DNA of 64,000 bases from Catonia carolina (GCA_035578175.1 JAQMRL010000006.1:23471506-23535505), one strand, 5' to 3'. Positions 10,478 to 21,351 are shown, numbered from the stretch's first letter. Numbers and translations are program-made. The notes: generated from the letters alone by a model not told the origin.

Positions 10478-11535
10478 CAGTCAAACTTCGATACAACAAA
10501 ATCGAGAATCCTGGGAAAAAATTCGTTAAATCGAGATATTCGTTGTATGGAAGTAACTAGAATTTCCAAGCTAATTTTTATTAACGAATTTTTTCACGTT
10601 GTATAATGAATTAAATATAGTTACTTTTCTTAGTAGACATGTCTTAACTATTAAATTAATTTTTTTATAGATCATGTTTTACGTAATTACGGTTAATAAT
10701 AGTACACAAAGTATGTATTGATTTTAAGTAGCAACTTACCTTGTACATAGATCTTGGCTAAAATTTAAAATAACTGAAACTTATTTGTAGCTTAATACTG
10801 TATTTTTATTTTTAGTACATATTTCTTCAAAACACTAACATAAAAAATAAACACACTTACTTTATCTAAGTCGTTTATAAAAACACTACTTCTAAATGCA
10901 TTCTTTAGTTTTTGATATTGACAGGAATTGGTTAGAATATTTAATTACAGTATTTTAAATGTTAATTTACGACTTGAAAAAGTGAGTAATTTTTCGTTGT
11001 TTCTTGTGTTTGAATAAAGCAAAACGTTCAAAAAAAGTTTCACATTTTTTTTAATTTTTAAAAATACTGTCAGGCACTTCATCCTTGAGCTGTAACCCAA
11101 GCCTAATTTATTGTAAATGACTAAAATTTCGTCGTCGGTAGGTTTTCTCTCCTGCTGCTGGTCTTTGCAGTTTTCATTATCATCTTCTTCTTCATCATCC
11201 CGGTTAGCGAATTTACTAACACCATGAAGTATGTCGTCATCGTTCGGAAAATCACTAATAGTAATCTGTTCATCAACCGTGATGAAATTCTCTAGAGTAA
11301 CTTCGTTACTGGCGTTTCCAGTTGACGAAAATCAAAAGAATCGCCTTAAAACTGACAGAGAAATCATAATACAGCTTGTCACTTTGTACTTATTGCATAA
11401 CTCTATTTCGTTATATTAAGGTAGGCCTACTTATTCGTTAAATCGAGGTAAATTTATATATAGTTTCATTATAATGTCATGATGCAGTAAAATAATTCTT
11501 ATAATCAAGGTTTTCGTTATATCGAAGTTCGACTG
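10478..11535 (-). mobile_element. pogo/Tigger-like DNA transposon, internally deleted
   Basis: The ends are inverted repeats: CAGTCAAACTTCGATACAAC at 10478 and, read from the right end at 11535, CAGTCGAACTTCGATATAAC. TA flanks both sides (10476-10477 and 11536-11537), the target duplication of the Tc1/mariner superfamily. TIRs of this form are typical of pogo/Tigger. At 1058 bp it is too short for a full transposase; the C-terminal part of one remains on the minus strand. Confidence 0.85.
10967..11331 (-). pseudogene. pogo/Tigger-type transposase, C-terminal remnant
   Basis: The minus-strand frame from about 11331 reads an acidic tail (FITVDEQITISDF, later DDEEEDDNEN and KPTDDEILV), typical of the C-terminus of pogo/Tigger transposases after the DDE domain. 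A run of seven T residues near 11030 appears one base short. Changing frame there continues into FERFALFKHKKQRKITHFF followed by K, S and a stop at 10967-10969. The DNA-binding and catalytic parts are absent. The last residues, QRKITHFF, fit a PCNA-interacting (PIP) box, a feature described for pogo transposase. Not functional as it stands. Confidence 0.75.
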
Positions 11536-11569
11536 TATTTGTTTTAAAAATAGAAAACCTAAGGCAAAA

Positions 11570-12246
11570 GTAATAATAAATTAAATAAAATAATAAATAA
11601 ATTAAAAATAATTAAAGTCATAGGAATTTGAAGAACCTGCAGCTTTTATTTCTACCATTTAATTCTGCACCGCTTAGTTAGCGTCAATTAGCAATTCTCT
11701 GATTTTGCTCATCACAACCGGTAAAAAATTAATTTTTTTAAGATTACGGTCTTTTTATGCATTTTCGGCAAAAATGTATGATCAATGTTGTTAAGGTCAA
11801 CAGCTGTTTTCCGTATTATTAAGCCAAACTAAGGTTGATTTTCGTTTTGCATAATTCACTCATTATTAAAATAAGGTTGTGTTTTTTGAGGCCTTCGGGC
11901 CAGCCCAGTCAATCAGCTGGTAGAAAGTCGCTAGTATTTTTTAAGTAACACCGGTTGGGCAAGCGGCTTTGTATGGTGACCAGTTGACAGCCATCCATGA
12001 ACAAACTCTACTGGGGGTCCCTGTTCAAACTCATGTCTAATCCACGTCAAAAAAAAAATGCAGCAAAAAGCAGCGATCAAATTGGGTAGTTGTCAACAAT
12101 GTACAGTTCCCAATAACAAATAAAAGCTAAAAAAAAAATGTTTTTTGAGGTTAATTTTTTATTTGTTTTGAACGTATTATTACTAATGTTAGGTTTATTA
12201 TTTGCATTGACAAGAAAAAGTAGTGTGAGCGCTCACACCAGATTTT
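11570..12246 (-). repeat. TG1 repeat copy c, truncated, carrying SINE-C
   Basis: TG1 motifs (CTGCAGCTTTTATTTCTACC, AAATTAATTTTTTTAAGATT, GAGGTTAATTTTTTATTTG) lead to the terminus GTGTGAGCGCTCACACCAGA at 12246. The segment 11892-12138 is foreign and listed separately. Confidence 0.7.
11880..12150 (+). mobile_element. SINE-C, tRNA-related, with 12-bp target duplication
   Basis: Body 11892-12138 (247 bp), flanked by TGTTTTTTGAGG at 11880-11891 and again at 12139-12150. The head has GGTTGGGCAAGCGG, resembling a Pol III A box, and CCTGTTCAAACTC, resembling a B box, with an A-rich 3' end (AAAAGCTAAAAAAAAA). It is unrelated to SINE-A and SINE-B, and this is the only copy I see in the window. Confidence 0.8.
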
Positions 12247-12249
12247 TAC

Positions 12250-12955
12250 AATGGTAAAAGTGCATAGACTACAATTCAGAATATTAGCAAGTACACTGAA
12301 ATATAAGTCTAATGTATATAAACTGTAAATAACTTAAAATAGACAGATCGTGCTTACGGTATAAAGAAATCTTTGCAAGTACAATAAGCAATATAATCCC
12401 ACATAAAATCATATATTTTGTTTCATTAGGGCCGTATTCACTTATACACAGTATCTACACAAATCTGGTTATACCACAAAATAATGTATGCACAAATTGT
12501 ACACTTGTATATGATTGGAGGTATATGTAAAAATTAACCGATTAATTTTCAAAGAGCCTTCTTAATTGCCAATTCATGTAACGGTGTTTTATTTCGTTAT
12601 AAAGAACAATTAATTTATTAGAAATTTTATTTTTAACAGAATGAAAATATAATTGTTTATATTGAAATACAAGAATAGAAGAAAGTTTTATTCTTTACAA
12701 ACAGTAATTTTACTTTTACATTACGTTCTCGGGTTTTTAAGTTATCTTGGTGGTCTTAAGCATAGATTTTTGGAGTTATTTCTGTAAACAAATTTTAAAT
12801 CTCTCTGACTGACTGACTGATATAAGCTAATTTATTCACATGCTCATTTACATAGATTTATATAATGGGAATTTATTTATAGCTACCGATCAAATCTGTT
12901 GAAAAATATCATCCGGGGTATTTGCATTAAAACGAATTGCAAGATTAAATAAAAA
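12250..12955. other. No feature identified
   Basis: AT-rich spacer between two TG1 copies. A short CTGACTGACTGACTGAT tract lies near 12805. No coding frame found. Confidence 0.35.
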
Positions 12956-12957
12956 AA

Positions 12958-14095
12958 GTCTGGTGTGAACTTTCGACGACTTTCTTTTGCAAATGTAAAT
13001 AATGAACAATATAACCTACGTTTAAACATGAGTGAATGTCACAATGAAAATATAATCTTTGTTCGATTTAAAAATACGGGAAATCACTAATTGATGGTAA
13101 ATTAACCTCTGTATAAGAAAATACTTGCAATAAAAGTTTTAAGTTGTTTTAATTTCCTATATAACATTAATTTAAAATTAAAATATATAATTCTAACCAC
13201 CAGAATACGGTAACAGAAAATACTTACCAATGTTTATAACGCTTTCGTGTAACTTGTAGACTACACATCTTAAGTAAATTAAAATTAAAAAAAAAAAATT
13301 AATTTACTGACGATATATTGTATAAGATACACGAAAGCGCTATAAACATTGGTAAGTGTTTTCTGTTACCGTATTCTGGTGGTTAGAAATATATATTTCA
13401 ATTTTAAATAATACGGCTATTTATAATCCTACATAGGATGTTTGACAAAATAAAAATAAACATGAATTTAATACACTTTTGTCGTCAAATGCATACTAAG
13501 GCCGTAATCTTAAAACTTCCAATTTTTTACCGATTTTTATGAGCAAAATACAAAAATCACTCTCTGACGCTAAACGAAGCGTTGTAGAAAAAATGTTTGA
13601 AATAAAAGTTTTAGGTTTTTTAATTTTCAACATTTTTAATTGTACTTTTGCTATAAAATGCATGTTAAAGCCGCAATCTTAAGAAAAAAATATTATCACC
13701 AGAGCACAGCCTCTTAAGACTTTCAGCAGTCGTGGCACTGTAGAGTCATCTAATTTAAAGAGAATAAAAAATGTAGCAAATGAGGACATTTAAACAAAAT
13801 ATTGTAGGAGCCATTTTGAGAAAATCGCAAAAAGTGAAAATCGCACGAATAAACTGCTACTTCCGGTTGACCAATTTCGATAAAAGTTTTCTTGTCGGAT
13901 TTAATAGTGGTACCTAACTTAAGTTCCAAGTTTCAACTTTGTACAATATTCCGTTCTTGAGATATTTTCTTCACAAACTCATTAATCAATCGCAAAAAAA
14001 CATATTTTTTGGGGTTCAAAAGGCCTGAAAACGAGTATTTTTAATGAAACTTCAATTTTGAAAAATGAACATGAAAACAATACTTCCCTCTTCTA
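12958..14095 (+). repeat. TG1 repeat copy d, carrying a palindromic MITE
   Basis: Starts with the variant terminus GTCTGGTGTGAACTTTCGAC and keeps the TG1 landmarks to GAACATGAAAACAATACTTC near 14080. It is interrupted at 13192-13387. The usual GGCAAGAGAAAGT terminus is degraded. Confidence 0.75.
13192..13387. mobile_element. Short palindromic MITE
   Basis: Two 60-bp arms (13192-13251 and 13328-13387) are inverted repeats with only two mismatches by eye, separated by a 76-bp A/T loop. The ends read TCTAACCACCAGAATACGGT and its complement. Too small to code. It interrupts TG1 copy d; the flanks are similar A/T strings, so the target duplication cannot be fixed. Confidence 0.85.
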
Positions 14096-14099
14096 AATA

Positions 14100-14733
14100 T
14101 TTATACAGATCATGAGGAAAAAATAAGCGAAGTAGTTATTTCAAATATTAAGCCAATTTTGAGAAAATTTAATTTATATTAGCGTTCGATTAAGTTCTCA
14201 CACATTTACACACGCACCCACAGATGTGAAGTGCAGAAGTTTGTAGATCGATTTTTCCAGGTTACAGTATTTTCTCATTCAACGTTATGTATAAGAGTCG
14301 CAGGGGAAAATCTACCATGTGCATTTATCGATTTGAGTGTGGTTTATAGCCACTATAGTTGTTTTACTTTTTGAAGAGAAAATGACTAATAAATAGAGGG
14401 CTTTCAGAATTTGATCACCGATAACTAAGCTGATCGATTTTTACTGAGGGTTGATAGACCGCACGAAAGAAAAGACTCCCTTTCTGTAAGCTCCCAACCG
14501 ATGCTTTTCAAATCATTAGGATATAAACTGTAAATTGTTCTCGTTTAAGCACTACAAAATTACCCATATAAAATACTTACAGGCTTCTATGTACGAATTT
14601 TCTTTCACAAAATGGTATATCATTTGTTTTTCAAAATATATTCACAAGACATTTTTGAAAGGCTTTTTATGAGATGACATTAGAAACTTATTACCAATTT
14701 TAATTTTGTATTGTAATAAAAGCTGCTTTCAAC
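14100..14733. other. No feature identified
   Basis: Non-repetitive as far as I can tell, with no long open frame. It lies immediately upstream of the LINE relic that begins near 14734. Confidence 0.35.
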
Positions 14734-15009
14734 GTGTTAAAAGAACAAACAGAAAAACCAAAACTACATATTTTTATCGATAAAACTAAATGCATAACGG
14801 TCATCGAAACAGCCTCACTTCACCTGAAGACACAATACGGAAAAATTGGGAAAGTTAATAGCTTCAAGTACCTCGGGGAGATAATACAATCAAAGAACAG
14901 TGAAAAGAAATTTGAACAATAACAGACGTGGAAAGATGACCGGTGTACTTTGAGAAACTCACCACTTGTTTTAGAAGAAAGCACTCTCACGACAATTCAT
15001 AATTATACT
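14734..15009 (+). pseudogene. LINE reverse transcriptase relic, left part
   Basis: The frame contains FKYLGEIIQ, the post-catalytic YLG motif of LINE reverse transcriptases, preceded by a KTK segment. It degrades after KKFEQ, with HNYT at the very end. It is cut at about 15009 by a DNA transposon and continues in sense at about 17990. Copies are old, with several stops. Confidence 0.7.
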
Positions 15010-15074
15010 GTTTTTCAAGGCTGATGAGCTGTGAACGTACGCATTGACCCCTTCCCACTTTATAGCTAGCCAAT

Positions 15075-16261
15075 AGCTATGTCCACATTCGTGCGATGTA
15101 GCACGCTCTACATTGCATGCGCTTAGAGGCATGCCATTTCACCTGTTCGCACTCGTTTGAAGAGCTTTATCTCAAAAAAAACATTACGAATATTTCTGAA
15201 CACTACACTAAATTAAAGGCTGTTCTTTCCTGCGTTAATTGGTTTGACTTAGATTATTTTATTTTGAAATTAGTCGGAGATGCAGCAATTTACGCATGAA
15301 GAGTACTCAGATTTTAGCCGGTTTCCGATAATGTGGTTATTAAACGTCCGTTACTCCGTCCAGGCTTTTCATAAAAGAACGGCGTTTAAGTTCGTTGAAG
15401 ATCAGAGTTTTCTCTATATGAACATTTAAAATAGAAGTATGATATTCCATTTTAAAATGCCGGCCATTTAAAAAAAAAAAGTGTATTGTGGCTTCACGTG
15501 AAGATAGAGAAATGATTTTTGGACTGAACCATGCATTTTTACCGCAGTATTGTGCCATGTATCGTATTTTGAATTTGTAATTAGAAATAGATATATGGTG
15601 TTAATACAAAATTCTATTAGCCTCTCAACTCTTGAGAGGAAACTGAGCTCTATAGCGGTATCCGCTCCGAGTATAGTCGTGTAGAAAAACAACCTTCTGT
15701 GTTTTTCTTACTGAAACTCATTCCGAAGTTCATTTTGAATTATTTAACGGTGTTCTTAATAAAAAAATAAACGCTTTGCTTGACATGATACTGTTGTGAA
15801 AATGCATGGTTCAGTTCAAAAATAATTTGCCTACCTTTACGTGGAGCCAAATAATAAGCACTTTTTAAAAAAATGGCCGGCATATTAAAACGGAACATGA
15901 GATTTTACTTTTAAAATATTCATATTATAGAAAACACCTGATCTTCAACGTACTTAATCACCAATTTTTATTAAAAGCCTGGACGGAGTAACCCACCTGG
16001 ACGTTTTAAAACCACATTAACGGAAAACCGGCTAAAAACTGAATACTCTTTTGCGTGAATTGCTGGAGTTATCTCCGATTAATTTCTAAATAAAGCAATA
16101 TAAATCAAACCAATCAACGCAGGAAAGAACAGGCTTTAATTTAGTGTAGTGTTCAAAAATATTTATTATGTTTTTTGAGATAAAGCTCTTCAAACGAGTG
16201 CGGACAGGTGAAATGGCATGCCTGTAAGCGCATGTGACATCGCACGAGTGTGGACATAGCT
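15075..16261. mobile_element. 1.19-kb palindromic element
   Basis: Left arm 15075 to about 15555 and right arm about 15785-16261 are inverted repeats of ~480 bp with moderate divergence, around a ~230-bp centre. The tips are perfect: AGCTATGTCCACA and TGTGGACATAGCT. AAT flanks both sides (15072-15074, 16262-16264). Removing the element joins CCAAT to AACTTGCC, which is how the sister MITE reads. A 3-bp duplication with long arms would suit PIF/Harbinger-type movement, but that class call is inference. The short frames inside are not coding. Confidence 0.8.
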
Positions 16262-16501
16262 AATAACTTGCCAATACTAGTAACGTTGCCAATATTTGCT
16301 CTGGTAGCTCTGTTAAATATTTTGTCAGTCATTATTTTGGTCTTTCAGTAGCAATTATAACCTATGAAGATACAATCAGCTGATTATATTATAAAGTATG
16401 CATGTTAACGCGCTCTATAATCGACATGTACAGTGCGAGATCCAAGACACGATTGAACTATTGCGGGTCTTATACGCATGCGCGTGTAATGTTTGTCAGG
16501 G

Positions 16502-17905
16502 CATGGCGTTCTCTAATTACAGGCGGGAGTACTGGAGTGGGGGTAATGACGTCAGCAGTCTTAATAACTGACGTGGCACTGTCTACACACTGTCTTATTC
16601 GCATATTTAAGTATGTGTTTACAATTTAGTGAGACTAGTCGTTTGGTGTTATTCTATTTGATGATACAGTACAGTATTTTTAATAAATCATTTTTCATCA
16701 TTTCGTGTTGAAATTCATCAGAATAATTGTATATTTCAGTGTTGGTATATAAATAATTGTGTTGAATATTCAGTTGTTAAAAATTTTAAAATGCCGTATC
16801 ATTGTTGTGTGCCTCAATGAAAAAGTAATTATTTTGCTTCTTCAAAGAAAAGTACATCTCAATGTTTAAGTTTCCGAAAGAGAAAGATTCTTTTGAGAAA
16901 TGGAAACGGGTTATACCTAGGACTGATTGGACTCCTAATGCTCATACCCATGTTTGCGTTAAACACTTCGATTCCAGATTTATTGTAACCGAGTACCATT
17001 ACAAAGCTAATTCTGGTGAAACCAGAACAATGAAGTTAGACAGACCGCGACTTAAACAAGAAGCTTATCCCTCGATATTTCCTAATTTGCCTGATTATTT
17101 GAGTAAAACTCTTCCAGCGAAAAGAAAAGCTCCGGAAAAAAGCGCTGAAACCAAAACAAAAATAATTAAAGAGGAAAATGACCAAATTGCATGTCAAAAT
17201 GAACAAGATCCCATTCAAAATTTGAATTTTTTAAAAGATAATATTAATATAAGATTGAGTACATTTGGTTTTACAGACCTGCATGTTCATTCAAAAACAC
17301 CTGAATTAATAATAGGAAAAAATTAATTACTCGGCTAGGAAATTTTATGTTTTTCTTACTATAGACTCGATTTTAGTACCGACCATTTTCTATCAAGATA
17401 TTAAATTATCTGAACAAGAAATCAAAGTTAATTTTGATTGCTTTAAGATTTTAAAATGGTCTTATTTGAAGAATATGCGATGACAATGTCAGTAAAATCA
17501 GCTACTCACCTAAATTGTCATGTCATCGCATATTAAAACCCTTATTGATGAATTAAAGACAACATTTGGCCAGCTAACATGAATATCCGAGCAGTTTGAT
17601 TTAGTTTTAACAGAAAAGAACAGACGGCGAGGTAAGAGAAGAAACATTTTATTCCATAAACTGTAATTACGTATTTAGATCTAAATAAACAAATTTATAT
17701 AAATAAATTTATAGTAATCTTATTTATAATCCGTATTCAAAACAAACACACACAAAATCAGAGATAGTAAGCGAGGATTCGTATTATATTATGTACGTAT
17801 AGCCTATTACAATGTAATGTAATGAATTAGAAACTGGACTTCTGACGTCACCAGTCAGACTTCTCCCCACCACTGCTATCCCGCCTGTAACTAAAGAACG
17901 CCATG
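16502..17905 (+). mobile_element. P-like (THAP) element, internally deleted
   Basis: Length 1404 bp. The ends are inverted repeats: CATGGCGTTCTCTAATTACA at 16502 versus CATGGCGTTCTTTAGTTACA read from 17905; similarity continues through GGCGGGA and on to a TGACGTCA in both arms. GTCAGGG flanks both sides (16495-16501 and 17906-17912). P-superfamily elements begin CATG, duplicate 8 bp with a GTC-rich preference and encode a THAP-domain transposase; all three are approximated here, though the visible duplication is 7 bp. Confidence 0.75.
16791..17326 (+). pseudogene. THAP-domain transposase, N-terminal fragment, broken
   Basis: The natural start is ATG at 16791 (MPYHCCVP), opening the C2CH THAP zinc finger. 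A TGA follows at once where the second zinc cysteine is expected, and a one-base frame change is needed before the open stretch at 16862-17326. That stretch carries the rest of the domain: KWKRVIPRTDW, the C-x2-H pair in HVCVKHF, and AYPSIFPN, the family's AVPTIF-like block. A lysine-rich linker and possible coiled segment follow, to the stop at 17326. The RNase H-like catalytic region is missing, and downstream sequence to 17905 has no long frame. THAP domains bind DNA in P-element transposases and in domesticated nuclear proteins; position inside an element with matching TIRs favours the former. Confidence 0.8.
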
Positions 17906-17988
17906 GTCAGGGTCAATCTGACCACGCTGGGAAACATTCTGATTGGTCTAAACGCGTAGAACAGCAGAGCTCATCAACCGTGAAAAGC

Positions 17989-18490
17989 ATATTAGACAGT
18001 ATAAACCAGTGATAAAACTTGTGTCTGTACGCGAGTGGCTACCTTAAAATGACCGGGAAGGCTGGTCTAAGAGAAGCAAAGAAATTCGAAAGAAAGATCC
18101 TCCGCAAAATAATTGGTCCGAAGATAGTAGTCGGACAATAATTCCTGTATAGGTTACATGGTCGAGAAGAACTACATGGAAAATGAATGATTAGAAAAAG
18201 AAGATTAACATTTTACGGACACCTGTATTGAATGGATGATAACTGGTTAACGAAACAATTTTTTAAGAGATTAAACAATAAATTTTAAAAGTGTCGGATT
18301 TTAAAGTGTCTGGTTTAAAGAAGTCAGAAAGGATATTGAGAAACCCGGAATAAACTGTGAAAACTTAATGAAACGAACCAAATTCAGACAACTAATTACG
18401 GACGTTAGGGTTTCCATGAAGAGCAAAAACACAACACCGGGTGGATAGAAAAAAGAAGAAAAGCGAACAATGAACGAATGCTGAGAATAT
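17989..18490 (+). pseudogene. LINE reverse transcriptase relic, right part
   Basis: Continues the relic cut at 15009. Recognisable pieces in sense are YKPV, KAGLREAKKFERKILRKI, GPKI, then KRRLTFYGHLY and LTKQF. Stops and frame changes intervene. These are the C-terminal thumb region of a LINE ORF2 (GPK, YGHL and LTK blocks). Confidence 0.7.
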
Positions 18491-18811
18491 GAGCTGCAAA
18501 AAGAACTTTCGTAGACTTTTAATGTTACTGTACGTATAGCTCATGAGGTCTAAAATTGGACATGTACGAGGAAGAAAAAGCTGTTTTTTTACTAGTGAAA
18601 CGTTTATTAGTTTTGAAAATCCAATTACCAGACTAGCGGTTAGGGGAATCTTATTTTCTTTCGTTATTAAGAATTCATAGTTGTTCCAATGCAGAGTCTG
18701 TTACATAATGCACATTAACACAGAGCATGTTCTTATAAAAATAAATTTTAATTAACAATATTAACTACCTGAAAAATGTTACATTAAGTTTAGGTACGCC
18801 ATAAATCTTCT
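18491..18811. other. No feature identified
   Basis: Short unassigned spacer between the LINE relic and repeat D1; no frame, no terminal repeats. Confidence 0.35.
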
Positions 18812-19085
18812 AAATAATGCAGAAGAAGTTAGGCGCCTGAAACGTTACCATGTTTTGGACTTGTCTGAAAGAGTTTAAATGTATATAAAATTTTAGGGGA
18901 AAGTATTCTATATTGTGAAATGTAAATATCTTTGTACGTAGTAATTTTCTCTTTGAACACATGAATAATTGATATAATGAGAGGTACTCAGGGTAATGAG
19001 GCCTCAACTTGTGATTTGTAAATTCAAAAGATTTGCTTATAGTTTATTTATAAAAAACTGATTGCAAATAATATTATTTTGAAAA
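18812..19085 (+). repeat. Repeat D1, copy 2
   Basis: Second copy of the repeat at 7798-8100, same orientation. It shares GAAACGTTACCATGTTTTGG, GAGAGGTACTCAGGGTAATG and ATTGCAAATAATATTATTTT-like ends with small indels. Confidence 0.7.
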
Positions 19086-19926
19086 AAAAGTTTAGGTACA
19101 GTTAATCTTCCTTACCATTTATTTTAGTTTAAAAATAAAAAAATTACTGTAGATTATTCCACTGGTAAAACGGTGAGGGTCTACTTTTTATTTTTGAGAT
19201 ATTAGTGCTAAGTGTTAAATTACGGTTCTGCTTTAACCACAACAATTACTTCCACGGGGAAAAACGATGACAGTCCTTGAAAAAATTCTAAGAAAGATAC
19301 AGGTTACATTGGTGAACTGATGATAGTCCACTCCGTTTTTAATTTAACTGGCTTAAAAACGAAGTTTTCGTATAAACCCTTCATTTGTTTGAAAGCCTTT
19401 TTTTCATTAACTTTCTTTCTAAACATATTTTGAAAATTAATGTAGTTAACTACAGAAACACACCATTAATAATTCAAATGAATTATATTTGTATTTTATC
19501 TAATATTAGTTAAATTTTTGAAACATCCTGTATTCACTTTAACACAATCTTCTTACTTTACAATATTTTTTTGTTTTATTGTAATTGGAAACAAAAAAAA
19601 ACTGACCAATAAAGTTTATTTGATCAAACCAATCAAGTCCTTACTTCACCAACATACATATATACTTTTATGTCAGCAAGTTTTTTCGTTTTGTACTCCA
19701 CTTTTACTACAGTTAAGTTACAATTCGATGGTTACAATTGGTAACTGCACTCAGACCTATCTGTATTGGTGAGATATCTATTGATTTTCTTTAATTGAGA
19801 ACACCGACAACTATTTATTTACTTGTTCTTTTTGGATATCATCTAAGAAAATGTACACCTTTACTTTTAATCTAGAGCATATTTTTTTTGAAGAATTAAA
19901 GATTTTATTTAAAAATTAAAAAAAAA
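19086..19926. other. No feature identified
   Basis: AT-rich. An 84-codon frame at 19518-19772 has low-complexity, hydrophobic composition and no context; I do not call it. Confidence 0.35.
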
Positions 19927-19927
19927 A

Positions 19928-20866
19928 TCTGGTGTGAAATACTCACACTACTTTCTCCTGCCAATGCAAAAATAATGAACAATGTAACCTAACATTAGTA
20001 ATAAAGCATTGAAAAAAAAAACTAGCCTCAAAAAACATAACCTTATTTTAATCATGAGTGAAAGACTCAAAATGAAAATCAACCTCAGTTGACGTGAAAA
20101 TACGGAAAATCACTCGTTGACGATAAACTAGGCTTTGTAGAGAAAAATTCTCTAAATAAAAAAATGTAGATTTTTTAATTTCCTATACATTTTATTACAT
20201 GCACTTGTTTCGTAAAATGCATACTAAGGCTGAAATCTTGAAAAATCGATGTTTTACACGTTAGTGAGAAAAAAACAGAAAATCGCTAATTACCACTAAA
20301 CTAAACATTATACAAACAAATATTTGAAGTAAAAGTTGTAGGATTTTAAATTGTCTACAACTTTTATTGTATACATTTTTGCGCTAAAATACATAATTAA
20401 GTCGCAATCATAAAAGACAATTTTTTTACGAGAGAACAGCCTCCCCAAGAATTTCAGCAGACATGGCGCCTACCCAATCTTTTAGAGCATAAAACATTTA
20501 GTTAATGAGGCGATTTTTAAAACAATCGTAGAAGCCGTTTCTGAGAAAATTGCAAAAAAGTGAAAAATGATACGAATAAAACTACTACTTTCGGTTGATC
20601 GATTTTGATGTAAATGTATGTGTTGAGTCCTCTAGTGGTATTTACCTTAAGTTTCAAGTTTCAAGTTCGTATGATGTTCCGTTTTTGAGATATTCTGGTC
20701 ACGCGCGCGCACGCGCACACACATACACACACAGACCAATCGCTAAAAACGTGTTTTTTTTGGGTTCTAGCGTCGGAAAACGTGTATATCCGGTGAAAAC
20801 TCGATTTCGAAAAATTGACATGAAAACAATACACTCCTTGTATATTTATACAGGCAAGAGAAAGTA
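19928..20866 (+). repeat. TG1 repeat copy e, nearly complete
   Basis: The best uninterrupted copy, about 940 bp. It runs from CTGGTGTGAAATACTCACAC, through two similar AAAAGTTGTAGG...CTAC blocks, GGCGCCTACCC, CGGTTGATCGATTTTGATG, an (AC/GC)n tract at 20699-20734 and AATCGCTAAAAACGTG, to GGCAAGAGAAAGTAAAAAAA. Both ends contain the inverted core ACTTTCTC(C/T)TGCC; the extra CTGGTGTGAAA...CACAC block is only at one end. No transposase frame. Confidence 0.8.
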
Positions 20867-20869
20867 AAA

Positions 20870-21350
20870 AAATTCAGCACAATACTGATAAAAAGTTTCG
20901 TAATCTTTTGAGGATATTATTATTTTCTTCTCCCAGCAAGTATTAGACAACACTCCATTCCAGTCTTAAGAAATTCCAACATCGTTTCTGTGGCCGTCCT
21001 AACCGCCTTCATCATTCTGTAGACTGATTCGTTTCTTCAGAAATTTTTGGGTGACGGACGCTCGCCATATCTGCATTGTTAATGTGCAAAAACCACTTTT
21101 ACAATTAGATACCGACCGAATGTACATTTAGTTAGTTTTATCACGGTGATTCTTAACTCATCCCTCAAACGATACACTTTTATAGTTTTCAAAAATATCA
21201 TCTCTGATCTTTGGCCGCTCGCAATATCTTTCTGACTGATTGACAAACTTTATGCGGCAATTATTACGGTACTGTGATCTGATACAATTTTATTTATGCA
21301 TAAAATACCTGAGTTCATCTGATTCGGACAGTAGAATAACCATCTTATTA
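20870..21350. other. No feature identified
   Basis: Less A/T-rich than its neighbours, but I find no continuous frame on either strand and no repeat relationship. Confidence 0.3.
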
Positions 21351-21351
21351 C

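Larger units (their letters stand above)
15010..17988 (+). mobile_element. 3-kb nested DNA transposon (long form of the 1193-1619 MITE)
   Basis: Ends are TTTTTCAAGGCTGATGAGCT at 15011-15030 and AGCTCATCAACCGTGAAAA at 17968-17986, inverted repeats of each other and of the MITE at 1193-1619. Without its two passengers (15075-16261 and 16502-17905) this element shrinks to about 400 bp, matching that MITE. It interrupts a LINE reverse transcriptase relic whose reading resumes on the far side. Confidence 0.75.

Noticed and set aside
19518..19772. 84-codon frame as a membrane protein
   Set aside because: Phe/Tyr/Leu-rich composition is what T-rich DNA gives by chance; no start, splice or repeat context supports it.
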